Below are positions 54,254 to 61,768 of a stretch of DNA of 64,000 bases, in pieces. This DNA is from Dehalococcoidia bacterium. Lineage in GTDB: Bacteria; Chloroflexota; Dehalococcoidia; UBA2979. The stretch lies in assembly GCA_009692725.1 (NCBI GenBank), contig SHYP01000003.1:23629-87628 (forward strand). Direction: 5' to 3'. Positions within the stretch are counted from its first letter, which is position 1, and the number at the start of each line of letters is the position of its first letter. Below the pieces are notes generated by a model that saw nothing but the letters and a program-made list of their open reading frames with translations, ran no database searches and was not told where the DNA came from. A program made the translations under genes and the position numbers.

Positions 54254-55036
54254 ATGACCGCGAGCAGCCGCCCGCCCGCGACGTCCCGCGCGCGGGACGC
54301 CGGCCGCCCCGGCAGCGGCTACACACCCTCCGAGCTGATCGCGATCCTCGGCCGCGCGTACGGGCGGGTCCCGCCGCAGCCATCGGGCGACCCGATGGCT
54401 GAGCTCGTGCTCACGCTGCTCTCGCAGCACACCTCGGACCACAACTCGGGCCGCGCCTTCCACCGGTTGATCGAACGCTTCCCGGCCTGGGACGCCGTGA
54501 TCGCGGCCCCCACCGCCGCGGTGGAAGACGCGATCCGCCCCGGTGGCCTCGCCCCGACGAAGGCGCCCCGCCTCCAGGAGCTGCTCGCCGCCGTGCGCGA
54601 GCGCGCGCCCGCGTACGACCTCGCGTTCCTCGCGCGCCTGCCGCTCGCCGAGGCGAAGGCATGGCTGCGCGCGCTGCCCGGCGTAGGGCCGAAGACCGCG
54701 GCCTGCGTGCTGCTGTTCGCGCTCGGACGCCCCGCCCTCCCCGTCGATACGCACGTCGACCGCGTCGCGCGCCGGCTCGGCCTCGTGCCGCCCGCCACCA
54801 CCGCCGAGCGGGCGCACGAGCTGCTGGAGGCGCAGCTGCGCCCGCAGCAGGTGTACGCGTTCCACGTCGACCTCATCCAGCACGGCCGGCGCACCTGCCA
54901 CGCGCGCCCAGCCTGCCCGCGCTGCCCGCTCCTAGAGCGCTGCCCGCGCGTCGGCCTAGCCCCACTCGCGCCGCCGCAGGACGCGGCTACAGCAGCAGCT
55001 GCATCGTCACGAGGTCCAGCCAGCGCCCGAACTTGA
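54254..55036 (+). CDS. Endonuclease III-like DNA glycosylase/AP lyase
   Basis: A 260-residue HhH-GPD enzyme. LVLTLLSQHTSDHNSGRAF near residue 50, hairpin with catalytic lysine LRALPGVGPKTAACVLLFALG, and the aspartate in LPVDTHVDRVARRLGL. The 4Fe-4S site is C-x5-C-x2-C-x5-C in CHARPACPRCPLLERC, slightly shorter in the first gap than the E. coli Nth pattern. It removes oxidised pyrimidines or acts on mismatches. Its end overlaps the convergent GNAT gene by 50 bases. Divergent from selD. Confidence 0.9.
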   Translation: MTASSRPPATSRARDAGRPGSGYTPSELIAILGRAYGRVPPQPSGDPMAELVLTLLSQHTSDHNSGRAFHRLIERFPAWDAVIAAPTAAVEDAIRPGGLAPTKAPRLQELLAAVRERAPAYDLAFLARLPLAEAKAWLRALPGVGPKTAACVLLFALGRPALPVDTHVDRVARRLGLVPPATTAERAHELLEAQLRPQQVYAFHVDLIQHGRRTCHARPACPRCPLLERCPRVGLAPLAPPQDAATAAAASSRGPASART

Positions 55037-55493
55037 AGCCGAGCTCGCGCTCGCGGCCAGTGGCGGCGAAGCCGCAGCGCTCGTGCAGCGCGATGCTCGC
55101 CGCGTTTCCCGCCTCGATCTTCGCGACGATCGCGTGCAGCCTGTGCATCCGCGCCTCGGCCAGCAGCGCCTCGAGCAGTCGCAGCCCGAGGCCGCGCCGC
55201 TGCTGGGCCGGGTCGATGTACAGCGTGTCCTCGCGCGTGAAGCGGTACCCGCGCTTCGGCGAGACCAGCGAAAGGTACGCGAACCCGGCCACGACGCCGG
55301 CCGCGTCCGCAACGAGCACCGGCTGCGTCGCATCGCCCGCGTGCTCCGCGAACCACGCATCGCGCTGCGCGCGGGACCACGGCGCCTCGTCCCAGGTCGC
55401 GACGCCCTCGCGCACCTCGCGGTTGTAGATGGCGTTGATCGCCGTGAGGTCGGCGGCGGTTGCCGCCCGGATGCGCAGGGGCTCGCCGGGCAT
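54987..55493 (-). CDS. GNAT N-acetyltransferase (phosphinothricin acetyltransferase-like)
   Basis: A 168-residue acetyltransferase: LRIRAATAADLTAINAIYNREV at the start, YLSLVSPKRGYRFTREDTLYID before the acetyl-CoA loop AQQRRGLGLRLLEALL (Q/RxxGxG/A motif), and IEAGNAASIALHERCGF near residue 133. The YNREV start and GFKFGRWLDLV ending match the Pat/Bar group acting on small amines, often methionine sulfone or related compounds. Start chosen at the ATG ending at 55493. Confidence 0.85.
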   Translation of the reverse strand: MPGEPLRIRAATAADLTAINAIYNREVREGVATWDEAPWSRAQRDAWFAEHAGDATQPVLVADAAGVVAGFAYLSLVSPKRGYRFTREDTLYIDPAQQRRGLGLRLLEALLAEARMHRLHAIVAKIEAGNAASIALHERCGFAATGRERELGFKFGRWLDLVTMQLLL

Positions 55494-55590
55494 GGCCGGC
55501 AGTCTAACGCGGGGAGCTGTCCGCCATCTGGCGTGGAACAGCGACGAGCACCGCGGACCGCGACGACGAACGCCGCAGCCGCCGTGACGA

Positions 55591-55596
55591 TATACT
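55591..55596 (+). promoter_or_regulatory. -10 element of the arginine operon
   Basis: TATACT, 33 bases before the argJ ATG. No clear -35 hexamer is seen 16-18 bases upstream. Confidence 0.45.
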
Positions 55597-55629
55597 CGCG
55601 ACGCGCAGGCGACACACGAAAGCACGAGC

Positions 55630-56883
55630 ATGAGCGAACTCGAGTGGATCACGGGCGGTGGCGTTACCTCGCCGGCCGGCTTCCGGGCGGGCTCCGTCGC
55701 CGCGGGCATCAAGTTACCTGGCGCCGCGGCTCCGGACCGCGGTGCGGGGAGCTACGGCGAGGGCGCGCGCCACGACCTCGCGCTGCTCGTCGCGGACGCG
55801 CCGTGCGCCGTGGCGGGGCTGTTCACGCGCAACGCCGTCGTCGGCGAGGCGCTCGCGTGGACGCGCGAGCAGGTCACGCGTGGCAGCACGCGCGCCGTCG
55901 TCGTCAACTCCGGCAACGCGAACTGCTGCACCGGCGACCAGGGGGCCGCCGACGCGCGCCGCATGGCCGAGCTGGCCGCGGCGCAGCTCGGCGTCGCGCC
56001 GGAGGACGTGCTGGTCGGCTCGACGGGCGTGATCGGCCGGCTGCTGCCGATGGATCGCGTCGCGGCCGGCATCGCCGCGGTCAGCCCGGTGGTGGGCGGC
56101 GGCGACGCGTTCGCCAACGCGATTATGACGACCGATACCTATCCGAAGCAGGCGGCCGTGCGCCTGGCCGTGGACGGCCGCAGTTACGTCGTCGGCGGCG
56201 CCGCCAAGGGCTCCGGGATGATCCACCCGGACCTCGCGACGATGTTTGGCTTCCTGACCACTGACGCGCCCGCCGACCCCGCGTGGCTGCGCGAGACGCT
56301 GCGCGCCGTCTGCGACCGCTCCTTCAACATGGTCGATGTCGACATGGACACGTCGACGTGCGACATGGTGCTCGCGCTTGCGAGCGGCGCGGCCGGCGGC
56401 GAGTCCGTGCGCGCCGGTCACCCCGCCGCCGCGCCACTCGCAGCCGCCTTCGAGGCGATCGCCATCCACCTGGCGCGCGACCTCGCGCGCGACGGCGAGG
56501 GCGCGCGCACGCTCATCGAAGTCATCGTCGAGGGCGCCGCCTCGGACGCCGACGCGCGCCGCGCCGCGCGCACCATCAGCGCCTCGCCGCTGGTGAAGAC
56601 CGCCGTCACTGGCCGCGACCCGAACTGGGGCCGCGTGATGATGGCCGCTGGCCGCTCCGGCTCCGCGATGGACCCGCGCCGGGCCTCGGTGTGGATCGGC
56701 GAGCACTGCGCCTTCGACCGCGGCCAGCCGACCACCGTCGACCTCGCGCTGATCTCGCAGGCGATGGCCGCGGACGAGGTGCGCATCCGCGTGGACCTCG
56801 CGGCCGGCCCCGCCAGCGCCACCGCCTGGGGCTGCGACCTCACCGCCGACTACGTGCGCATCAACGCCGAGTACACGACGTGA
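55630..56883 (+). CDS. argJ: ArgJ, bifunctional ornithine/glutamate N-acetyltransferase
   Basis: A 417-residue precursor that cleaves itself. The processing site is visible in HPDLATMFGFLTTDA near residue 200, where the Thr of LATM becomes the nucleophile; GGAAKGSGMIHPD precedes it, and AVTGRDPNWGRVMMAAGRSG lies in the beta chain. It recycles acetyl groups from acetylornithine to glutamate and can start arginine synthesis. Stop overlaps argB (GTGA). Confidence 0.95.
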   Translation: MSELEWITGGGVTSPAGFRAGSVAAGIKLPGAAAPDRGAGSYGEGARHDLALLVADAPCAVAGLFTRNAVVGEALAWTREQVTRGSTRAVVVNSGNANCCTGDQGAADARRMAELAAAQLGVAPEDVLVGSTGVIGRLLPMDRVAAGIAAVSPVVGGGDAFANAIMTTDTYPKQAAVRLAVDGRSYVVGGAAKGSGMIHPDLATMFGFLTTDAPADPAWLRETLRAVCDRSFNMVDVDMDTSTCDMVLALASGAAGGESVRAGHPAAAPLAAAFEAIAIHLARDLARDGEGARTLIEVIVEGAASDADARRAARTISASPLVKTAVTGRDPNWGRVMMAAGRSGSAMDPRRASVWIGEHCAFDRGQPTTVDLALISQAMAADEVRIRVDLAAGPASATAWGCDLTADYVRINAEYTT

Positions 56884-57653
56884 GCCCGAGCCTCGCGCCG
56901 CTCGTCGTGAAGATCGGCGGCTCGACGCTCGGTGCCGAAGACACCACCCTCGACGACGTCGTCGCGCTGCAGCGCAGCGGGCAGCCCGTCGTCGTGGTGC
57001 ACGGTGGCGGCGCGATGATCACGGAGTGGCTCGACCGCCTGCAGGTGCCGTCCGAGTTCGTCGACGGGCTGCGTGCGACGTCCCCCGCGGCGCTCGAGGT
57101 GGTGATCGCGGTGCTGCGCGGCGTGATCAACACCCAGCTCGTCGCGGAGCTTCAGCAGCGCGGCGGCCGCGCCGTCGGCCTGTCGGGCGTGGACGGCGGC
57201 ACCGTGCTCGCCGAGCGGTACGACCCGCGCCTCGGGCTGGTCGGCCGCATCACCGGCGTCGACGTCACGGCGGTGCACGCGCTGCTCGCCGCGGGCGTGA
57301 CGCCGGTCGTCGCGCCGATCGCGCTCGAGCCTCCGTCGCAACCGTTGAACGTGAACGCCGACACCGTGGCGGGCGAGCTCGCCCGCGCGCTGCACGCGCG
57401 CGGCCTCGTCTTCCTCACCGATGTCGATGGGCTGCTCAACGGCCGCGGCGCCGTGCTGCCGCAGCTGGACGCCGCGGGCGCCGCGGCGCTGCGCGCTGAC
57501 GGCACCATCGGTGGCGGCATGATCCCCAAGGTCGAGGCCGGCCTGCGCGCCGCCGAACACCGCACCACCACGCACATCGTCAACGGGCGCGCGCCCGGCT
57601 CGCTGCGGCGCGTCGCCGCCGGCGAGGCGCTCGGCACACGGATTGAGGCCTAA
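56880..57653 (+). CDS. argB: ArgB, N-acetylglutamate kinase
   Basis: A 257-residue amino acid kinase. LVVKIGGSTL at the start with the catalytic lysine, VVVVHGGGAMITEWLDRL, FVDGLRATSPAALEVVIAVL, LNVNADTVAGELARAL and LVFLTDVDGLL are all family blocks; GTIGGGMIPKVEAGLRA with the second lysine ends the active site. It lacks the N-terminal helix seen in arginine-sensitive hexameric enzymes, suggesting weak feedback control. GTG start overlaps argJ. Confidence 0.94.
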   Translation: MSPSLAPLVVKIGGSTLGAEDTTLDDVVALQRSGQPVVVVHGGGAMITEWLDRLQVPSEFVDGLRATSPAALEVVIAVLRGVINTQLVAELQQRGGRAVGLSGVDGGTVLAERYDPRLGLVGRITGVDVTAVHALLAAGVTPVVAPIALEPPSQPLNVNADTVAGELARALHARGLVFLTDVDGLLNGRGAVLPQLDAAGAAALRADGTIGGGMIPKVEAGLRAAEHRTTTHIVNGRAPGSLRRVAAGEALGTRIEA

Positions 57654-57654
57654 G

Positions 57655-60462
57655 TTGGGGTTCTTCGAGGATCGCGGCCCGCTCGGCCCCCCGCCAGATC
57701 CGTTCCGATTGCGCCAGCCCCCCGGACCGCTCGGCTCGCCACGCGCGCTGCGCTGGCTCGGCCTCGGTGCAGCGGTGCTGGTGAGCTTCTTCGCGCTCAG
57801 CCTGGTGAAATCGATCTACGTCGACCTGCTCTGGTTCGATTCCGTCGGCTTCGAGCACATCTACCGGCGCGTGATCGTCGCCCGCGTCACGCTGTTCGTC
57901 GCCGGCGCGGTGATCGCCGCGGTCGTGCTCGGCGCGAACATCTGGATAGCGCGCCGGCTCGCCCCCCGCGGACCCGAAGAGTCGTTCATCGAGGAGATCG
58001 ATCCGCAGGCGATCCGCCGCGTGGTCTCGGTGCTGCTGATCGCGGGCACGGCCTTCGTGGCGTTGATCTTCGGCGCCACCGCCGCCGGTGCATGGCAAAC
58101 GCTGTTCGCGTGGCGGCAGCACGTCAGCTTCGGCGTGGTCGATCCCCAGTTCAGCCGCGATGCCGCGTTCTACCTGTTCGACCTGCCCGCGTACCAGTTC
58201 ATCCAGGGCTGGCTGGTTGCGCTGCTGATCGTGTCCACGCTCGCGGCCGGCGCGGTATACGGGCTCGCGTTCTCGCTCCAGCGCTTCATGTTCTTGATCA
58301 CGCGCGGCATGCGCGTACACCTGTCGCTGCTCGCGGGGCTCGTGCTGATGTTCATCGCCGTCGGCATCGGCCTTGCGACCTACGACCTCGCGACATCGAG
58401 CGGCGGGATCATCGATGGCCTGACGTACACGGACGTGAATGCGCGCGTGCCCGTGCGGCTCGTGCTCGTGGTGCTCGGCGCGGCCGCGGGCGCCACGGTG
58501 ATCGCCAACTCCTTCCTCGGCTCGGGCTTCCGCGTGCCAGCGTTCGCCGTGGGTGTGTGGCTGTTCGCCAGCGTCGTCGGCGGCGGCCTCTATCCCGCCG
58601 CCGTGCAGTCGCTCCAGGTCGAGCCCAACGAGCTCGAAAAGGAAGCGCCCTACATCGCCCACAACATCCGCTTCACACGCCTCGCCTACGGCCTCGACAA
58701 CGTCGAGGAGACGAACTTCCCCGCGCGCCCCGCGCTCACCGTCGCCGACATCACCGCGAACCAGGCGACGATCGCGAACGCACGGCTGTGGGATCCGGGC
58801 CCGCTGCGCGAGACGCTCACGCAGCTACAGTCGATCCGTCCCTTCTACACGTTTAACGACATCGACGTGGACCGCTACACCATCGACGGGCGAGCGCGCC
58901 AGGTCATGCTCGGCGTGCGCGAGCTCGACATCTCGCGCGTGCAGGCGAACTGGACGCGCGAGCGCCTCCAGCTCACGCACGGATTCGGCGCCGTCGTCAC
59001 CACCGTCAATGAGGTGATCGACGAAGGACTGCCGAACTTGCTCGTGCGCGACATCCCGCCCGCGAGCAACGTGCTACCGGTGAGCATCGACGGCAGCCGC
59101 ATCTACTTCGGCGAGCGCACGAACCACTACGTGGTCGTGCGCACCAACGTCGCGGAGTTCGACTACCCGCTGGGCGACGGCAACGCCGAGACGCGCTACG
59201 AGCCCGACCGCGGCATCCGCCTGTCGTCCGCGTTCCGCCGGCTCGCGCTCGCGTGGGAGCTCGGCGACTCGAACCTGCTGATCTCGGGGCAGCTCGGCAG
59301 CGACTCGCGCGTGCTCATGCACCGCGCGCTCGCCGACCGCATCAAGCGCGTCGCGCCCTTCCTCGCGCTCGATCCGGACCCGTACGCGGTGATCCTCGAC
59401 GGCCGCATCGTGTGGATCCAGGATGCCTACACCACCACGAACCGCTTCCCATACTCCCAGCACGCCGGCAGCGTGAACTACATCCGCAACAGCGTGAAGA
59501 TCACCGTCGACGCCGTGACCGGCGACATGGCGTTCTACCTCATCGATCCCGCCGATCCGATCGCCGCGACGTGGGCGCGCATCTTCCCGCGGCTCTTCCG
59601 CCCGGCGGAGGAGGTGCCCGCGGACATCCGCGCGCACCTGCGCTATCCGGAGCAGATGTTCCGGCTGCAGGCAGAGCTGTACCTGCGCTACCACATCACG
59701 GACCCGCGCGTCTTCTTCGTCGGCGAGGACGTGTGGACGCTCCCCACCCAAGCGCGCCAGGGCCAGGCCGCCGACATCTTCGAGCCGTACTACCTGACGA
59801 TGCGCCTGCCCGGCGAAGCCGCTGAGGAATTCGTCATCGTCATGCCGTTCACGCCACGCAACAAGCAGAACACGATCGCCTGGCTCGCCGGGCGCTCCGA
59901 CGGCAACGACTACGGCGCGCTGCGGGCCTACCGCTTCCCCAGTGACACGCTCGTCTTCGGCCCCGCGCAGGTCGAGGCGCGCATCGACCAGCATCCCGGC
60001 GTCTCCCAACAACTGACGCTCTGGAATCAGGCCGGGTCGAACGTGATCCGCGGCAATCTCTTCATGCTGCCGATCGCCGAGTCGTTCTTGTACATCCAAC
60101 CGATCTACCTGCAAGCGGACAACTCGCCGCTGCCCGAACTCAAACGCATCGTCGTCGCGAACGGTAACACCATCGCAATGGAGCCGACGTTCGCGGCCGC
60201 GCTCGACGTCGTGCTCGGCCGCCGTGCGTCCACGCTCCCCGGAAGCGACACGCTCGGCGCGCTTACCCCCGCCCCCGGGACCACCGCCACACCCGGCACA
60301 ACGCCCGGCCCCACCCGCACGCCCGGCCCGGCCGTGAGCGCGACGCCGAGCTCCCTGCGCCAGCTCATCGAGGACGCGCGCCGCTCCGGCCAGGTCGCGC
60401 AGGACGAACTGAACCGCCTGCGCGCGCTGCTCGACCAAATCGAGTCGCAGACGCCGCGTTAA
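57655..60462 (+). CDS. UPF0182 family membrane protein
   Basis: A protein of about 935 residues of the UPF0182/COG1615 family. The N-terminal 330 residues hold about seven helices, with LVKSIYVDLLWFDSVGFEHIY a family marker; a large extracytoplasmic region follows (YIAHNIRFTRLAYGLDNVE, YSQHAGSVNYIRNSVKITVD, PFTPRNKQNTIAWLAGRSDG, VIRGNLFMLPIAESFLYIQP). The tail is a Pro/Thr/Gly linker (about 860-895) and a short coiled coil. TTG at 57655 has GAGG six bases upstream; TTG at 57643 is an alternative. Function is unknown. It sits inside the arginine cluster, two bases after argB. Confidence 0.88.
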   Translation: MGFFEDRGPLGPPPDPFRLRQPPGPLGSPRALRWLGLGAAVLVSFFALSLVKSIYVDLLWFDSVGFEHIYRRVIVARVTLFVAGAVIAAVVLGANIWIARRLAPRGPEESFIEEIDPQAIRRVVSVLLIAGTAFVALIFGATAAGAWQTLFAWRQHVSFGVVDPQFSRDAAFYLFDLPAYQFIQGWLVALLIVSTLAAGAVYGLAFSLQRFMFLITRGMRVHLSLLAGLVLMFIAVGIGLATYDLATSSGGIIDGLTYTDVNARVPVRLVLVVLGAAAGATVIANSFLGSGFRVPAFAVGVWLFASVVGGGLYPAAVQSLQVEPNELEKEAPYIAHNIRFTRLAYGLDNVEETNFPARPALTVADITANQATIANARLWDPGPLRETLTQLQSIRPFYTFNDIDVDRYTIDGRARQVMLGVRELDISRVQANWTRERLQLTHGFGAVVTTVNEVIDEGLPNLLVRDIPPASNVLPVSIDGSRIYFGERTNHYVVVRTNVAEFDYPLGDGNAETRYEPDRGIRLSSAFRRLALAWELGDSNLLISGQLGSDSRVLMHRALADRIKRVAPFLALDPDPYAVILDGRIVWIQDAYTTTNRFPYSQHAGSVNYIRNSVKITVDAVTGDMAFYLIDPADPIAATWARIFPRLFRPAEEVPADIRAHLRYPEQMFRLQAELYLRYHITDPRVFFVGEDVWTLPTQARQGQAADIFEPYYLTMRLPGEAAEEFVIVMPFTPRNKQNTIAWLAGRSDGNDYGALRAYRFPSDTLVFGPAQVEARIDQHPGVSQQLTLWNQAGSNVIRGNLFMLPIAESFLYIQPIYLQADNSPLPELKRIVVANGNTIAMEPTFAAALDVVLGRRASTLPGSDTLGALTPAPGTTATPGTTPGPTRTPGPAVSATPSSLRQLIEDARRSGQVAQDELNRLRALLDQIESQTPR

Positions 60463-60518
60463 CGCGCGCATCAGCGTCACGCGCAGGCGACGAGACACGC
60501 GATAGAAGGGACCAAACG

Positions 60519-61709
60519 GTGGGCAACATTCCAGCGCGCGAAGCGCAGGTCTACATGCAGGCCGGTCGGCGCCTGCCCGTCACGCTCGTGCGCGGGCAGG
60601 GCACGCGCGTCTGGGACGACGCGGGCGCGGAGTACCTCGACTTCGTGGCGGGCATCGCCGTTGTCGCGCTCGGCCACGCCGACCCCGCGCTCGCCGAGGT
60701 GATCGCGGAACAGGCGCGCACGCTGATCACGGTCTCGAACATCTTCTACACGGAGCCGCAGATCGCGCTCGCCGAGCTGCTCGTGCAGCACTCCGCCATG
60801 GACCGCGTGTTCTTCGTCAACTCCGGCGCCGAGGCGAACGAGGGCGCGATCAAGCTCGCGCGCAAGTGGGGCGGGATGCACCGCAACGGCGCCTTCGAGA
60901 TCATCAGCACGAACAACTCCTTCCACGGCCGCACCATGGGCAGCGTCTCCGCGACCGGCACCGCGCGCTACCGCGACCCCTTCGGCCCCCCGCTCCCCGG
61001 CTTCGTGTTCGTCGACTACGACGATGTCGCCGCTATCGAGGCGGCGACGAACGAGCGCACTGTCGCCGTGCTGCTCGAGCCGATTCAGGGGGAGGGCGGC
61101 ATCAACGTCCCCGCCGACGACTACCTGCGCCGCGTGCGCGCGTGGTGCGATGCGCAGGGCCTGCTGCTGATCCTGGACGAGGTGCAGACGGGCATGGGCC
61201 GCACCGGCACGCTCTGGGCCTACGAGCAGTCCGGCGCGGAGCCGGACATCATGACCTCGGCGAAAGGCCTCGGCGGCGGCGTGCCCATCGGCGCCGTGCT
61301 CGCGAAGGAGCACGCTGCGGTGTTCGAGCCGGGCGACCACGGCAACACTTTCGGCGGCAACCCGCTAGCCACCGCCGCCGGCCTGCACGTGCTGCGCCGC
61401 CTGACGGAGGATGGCGTGCTGGCGCACGCCCGCGCGCGCGGCGAGCAGCTCGCGCAGCGCCTGCGCGGCCTCGAGGACCGCCACCCGGTGGTCCGCGGCG
61501 TGCGCGGCCGCGGCCTGTTGCGCGGCCTGGAGCTGCACCGTGAGATCGCGCCCGATGTCGTCGCGGCCGGCCTGCGCCACGGCGTGCTGCTCAACGCCGT
61601 GCGCCCGGACGTGGTGCGCATGATGCCCCCACTCACCATTACCGCCGAAGAGGTCGATGCGGGCGTCGAGCGGCTCGAGGCGGCGCTCCGGGACGCCGCG
61701 CCCGCCTAG
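60519..61709 (+). CDS. argD: ArgD, acetylornithine aminotransferase
   Basis: A 396-residue class III PLP aminotransferase. GTRVWDDAGAEYLDFVAGIAV, VFFVNSGAEANEGAIKLARKW, NSFHGRTMGSVSATG, LLILDEVQTGMGRTG and the PLP lysine in MTSAKGLGGGVPIGAVL near residue 251 define it, and GNTFGGNPLATAAGL completes the site. It makes N-acetylornithine, the step after ArgC. GTG start with AAGGGA upstream. argC, argF, argG and argH are not in the window. Confidence 0.94.
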   Translation: MGNIPAREAQVYMQAGRRLPVTLVRGQGTRVWDDAGAEYLDFVAGIAVVALGHADPALAEVIAEQARTLITVSNIFYTEPQIALAELLVQHSAMDRVFFVNSGAEANEGAIKLARKWGGMHRNGAFEIISTNNSFHGRTMGSVSATGTARYRDPFGPPLPGFVFVDYDDVAAIEAATNERTVAVLLEPIQGEGGINVPADDYLRRVRAWCDAQGLLLILDEVQTGMGRTGTLWAYEQSGAEPDIMTSAKGLGGGVPIGAVLAKEHAAVFEPGDHGNTFGGNPLATAAGLHVLRRLTEDGVLAHARARGEQLAQRLRGLEDRHPVVRGVRGRGLLRGLELHREIAPDVVAAGLRHGVLLNAVRPDVVRMMPPLTITAEEVDAGVERLEAALRDAAPA

Positions 61710-61734
61710 TTCACCCCCTCGGACGCGCCGCTCC

Positions 61735-61740
61735 TATACT
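61735..61740 (+). promoter_or_regulatory. -10 element before the histidine kinase
   Basis: TATACT (61735-61740), 28 bases before the GTG at 61769. The -35 position has no recognisable hexamer. Confidence 0.4.
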
Positions 61741-61768
61741 CGCAGGGGCGGGCAGACGGGTCGGCGAC

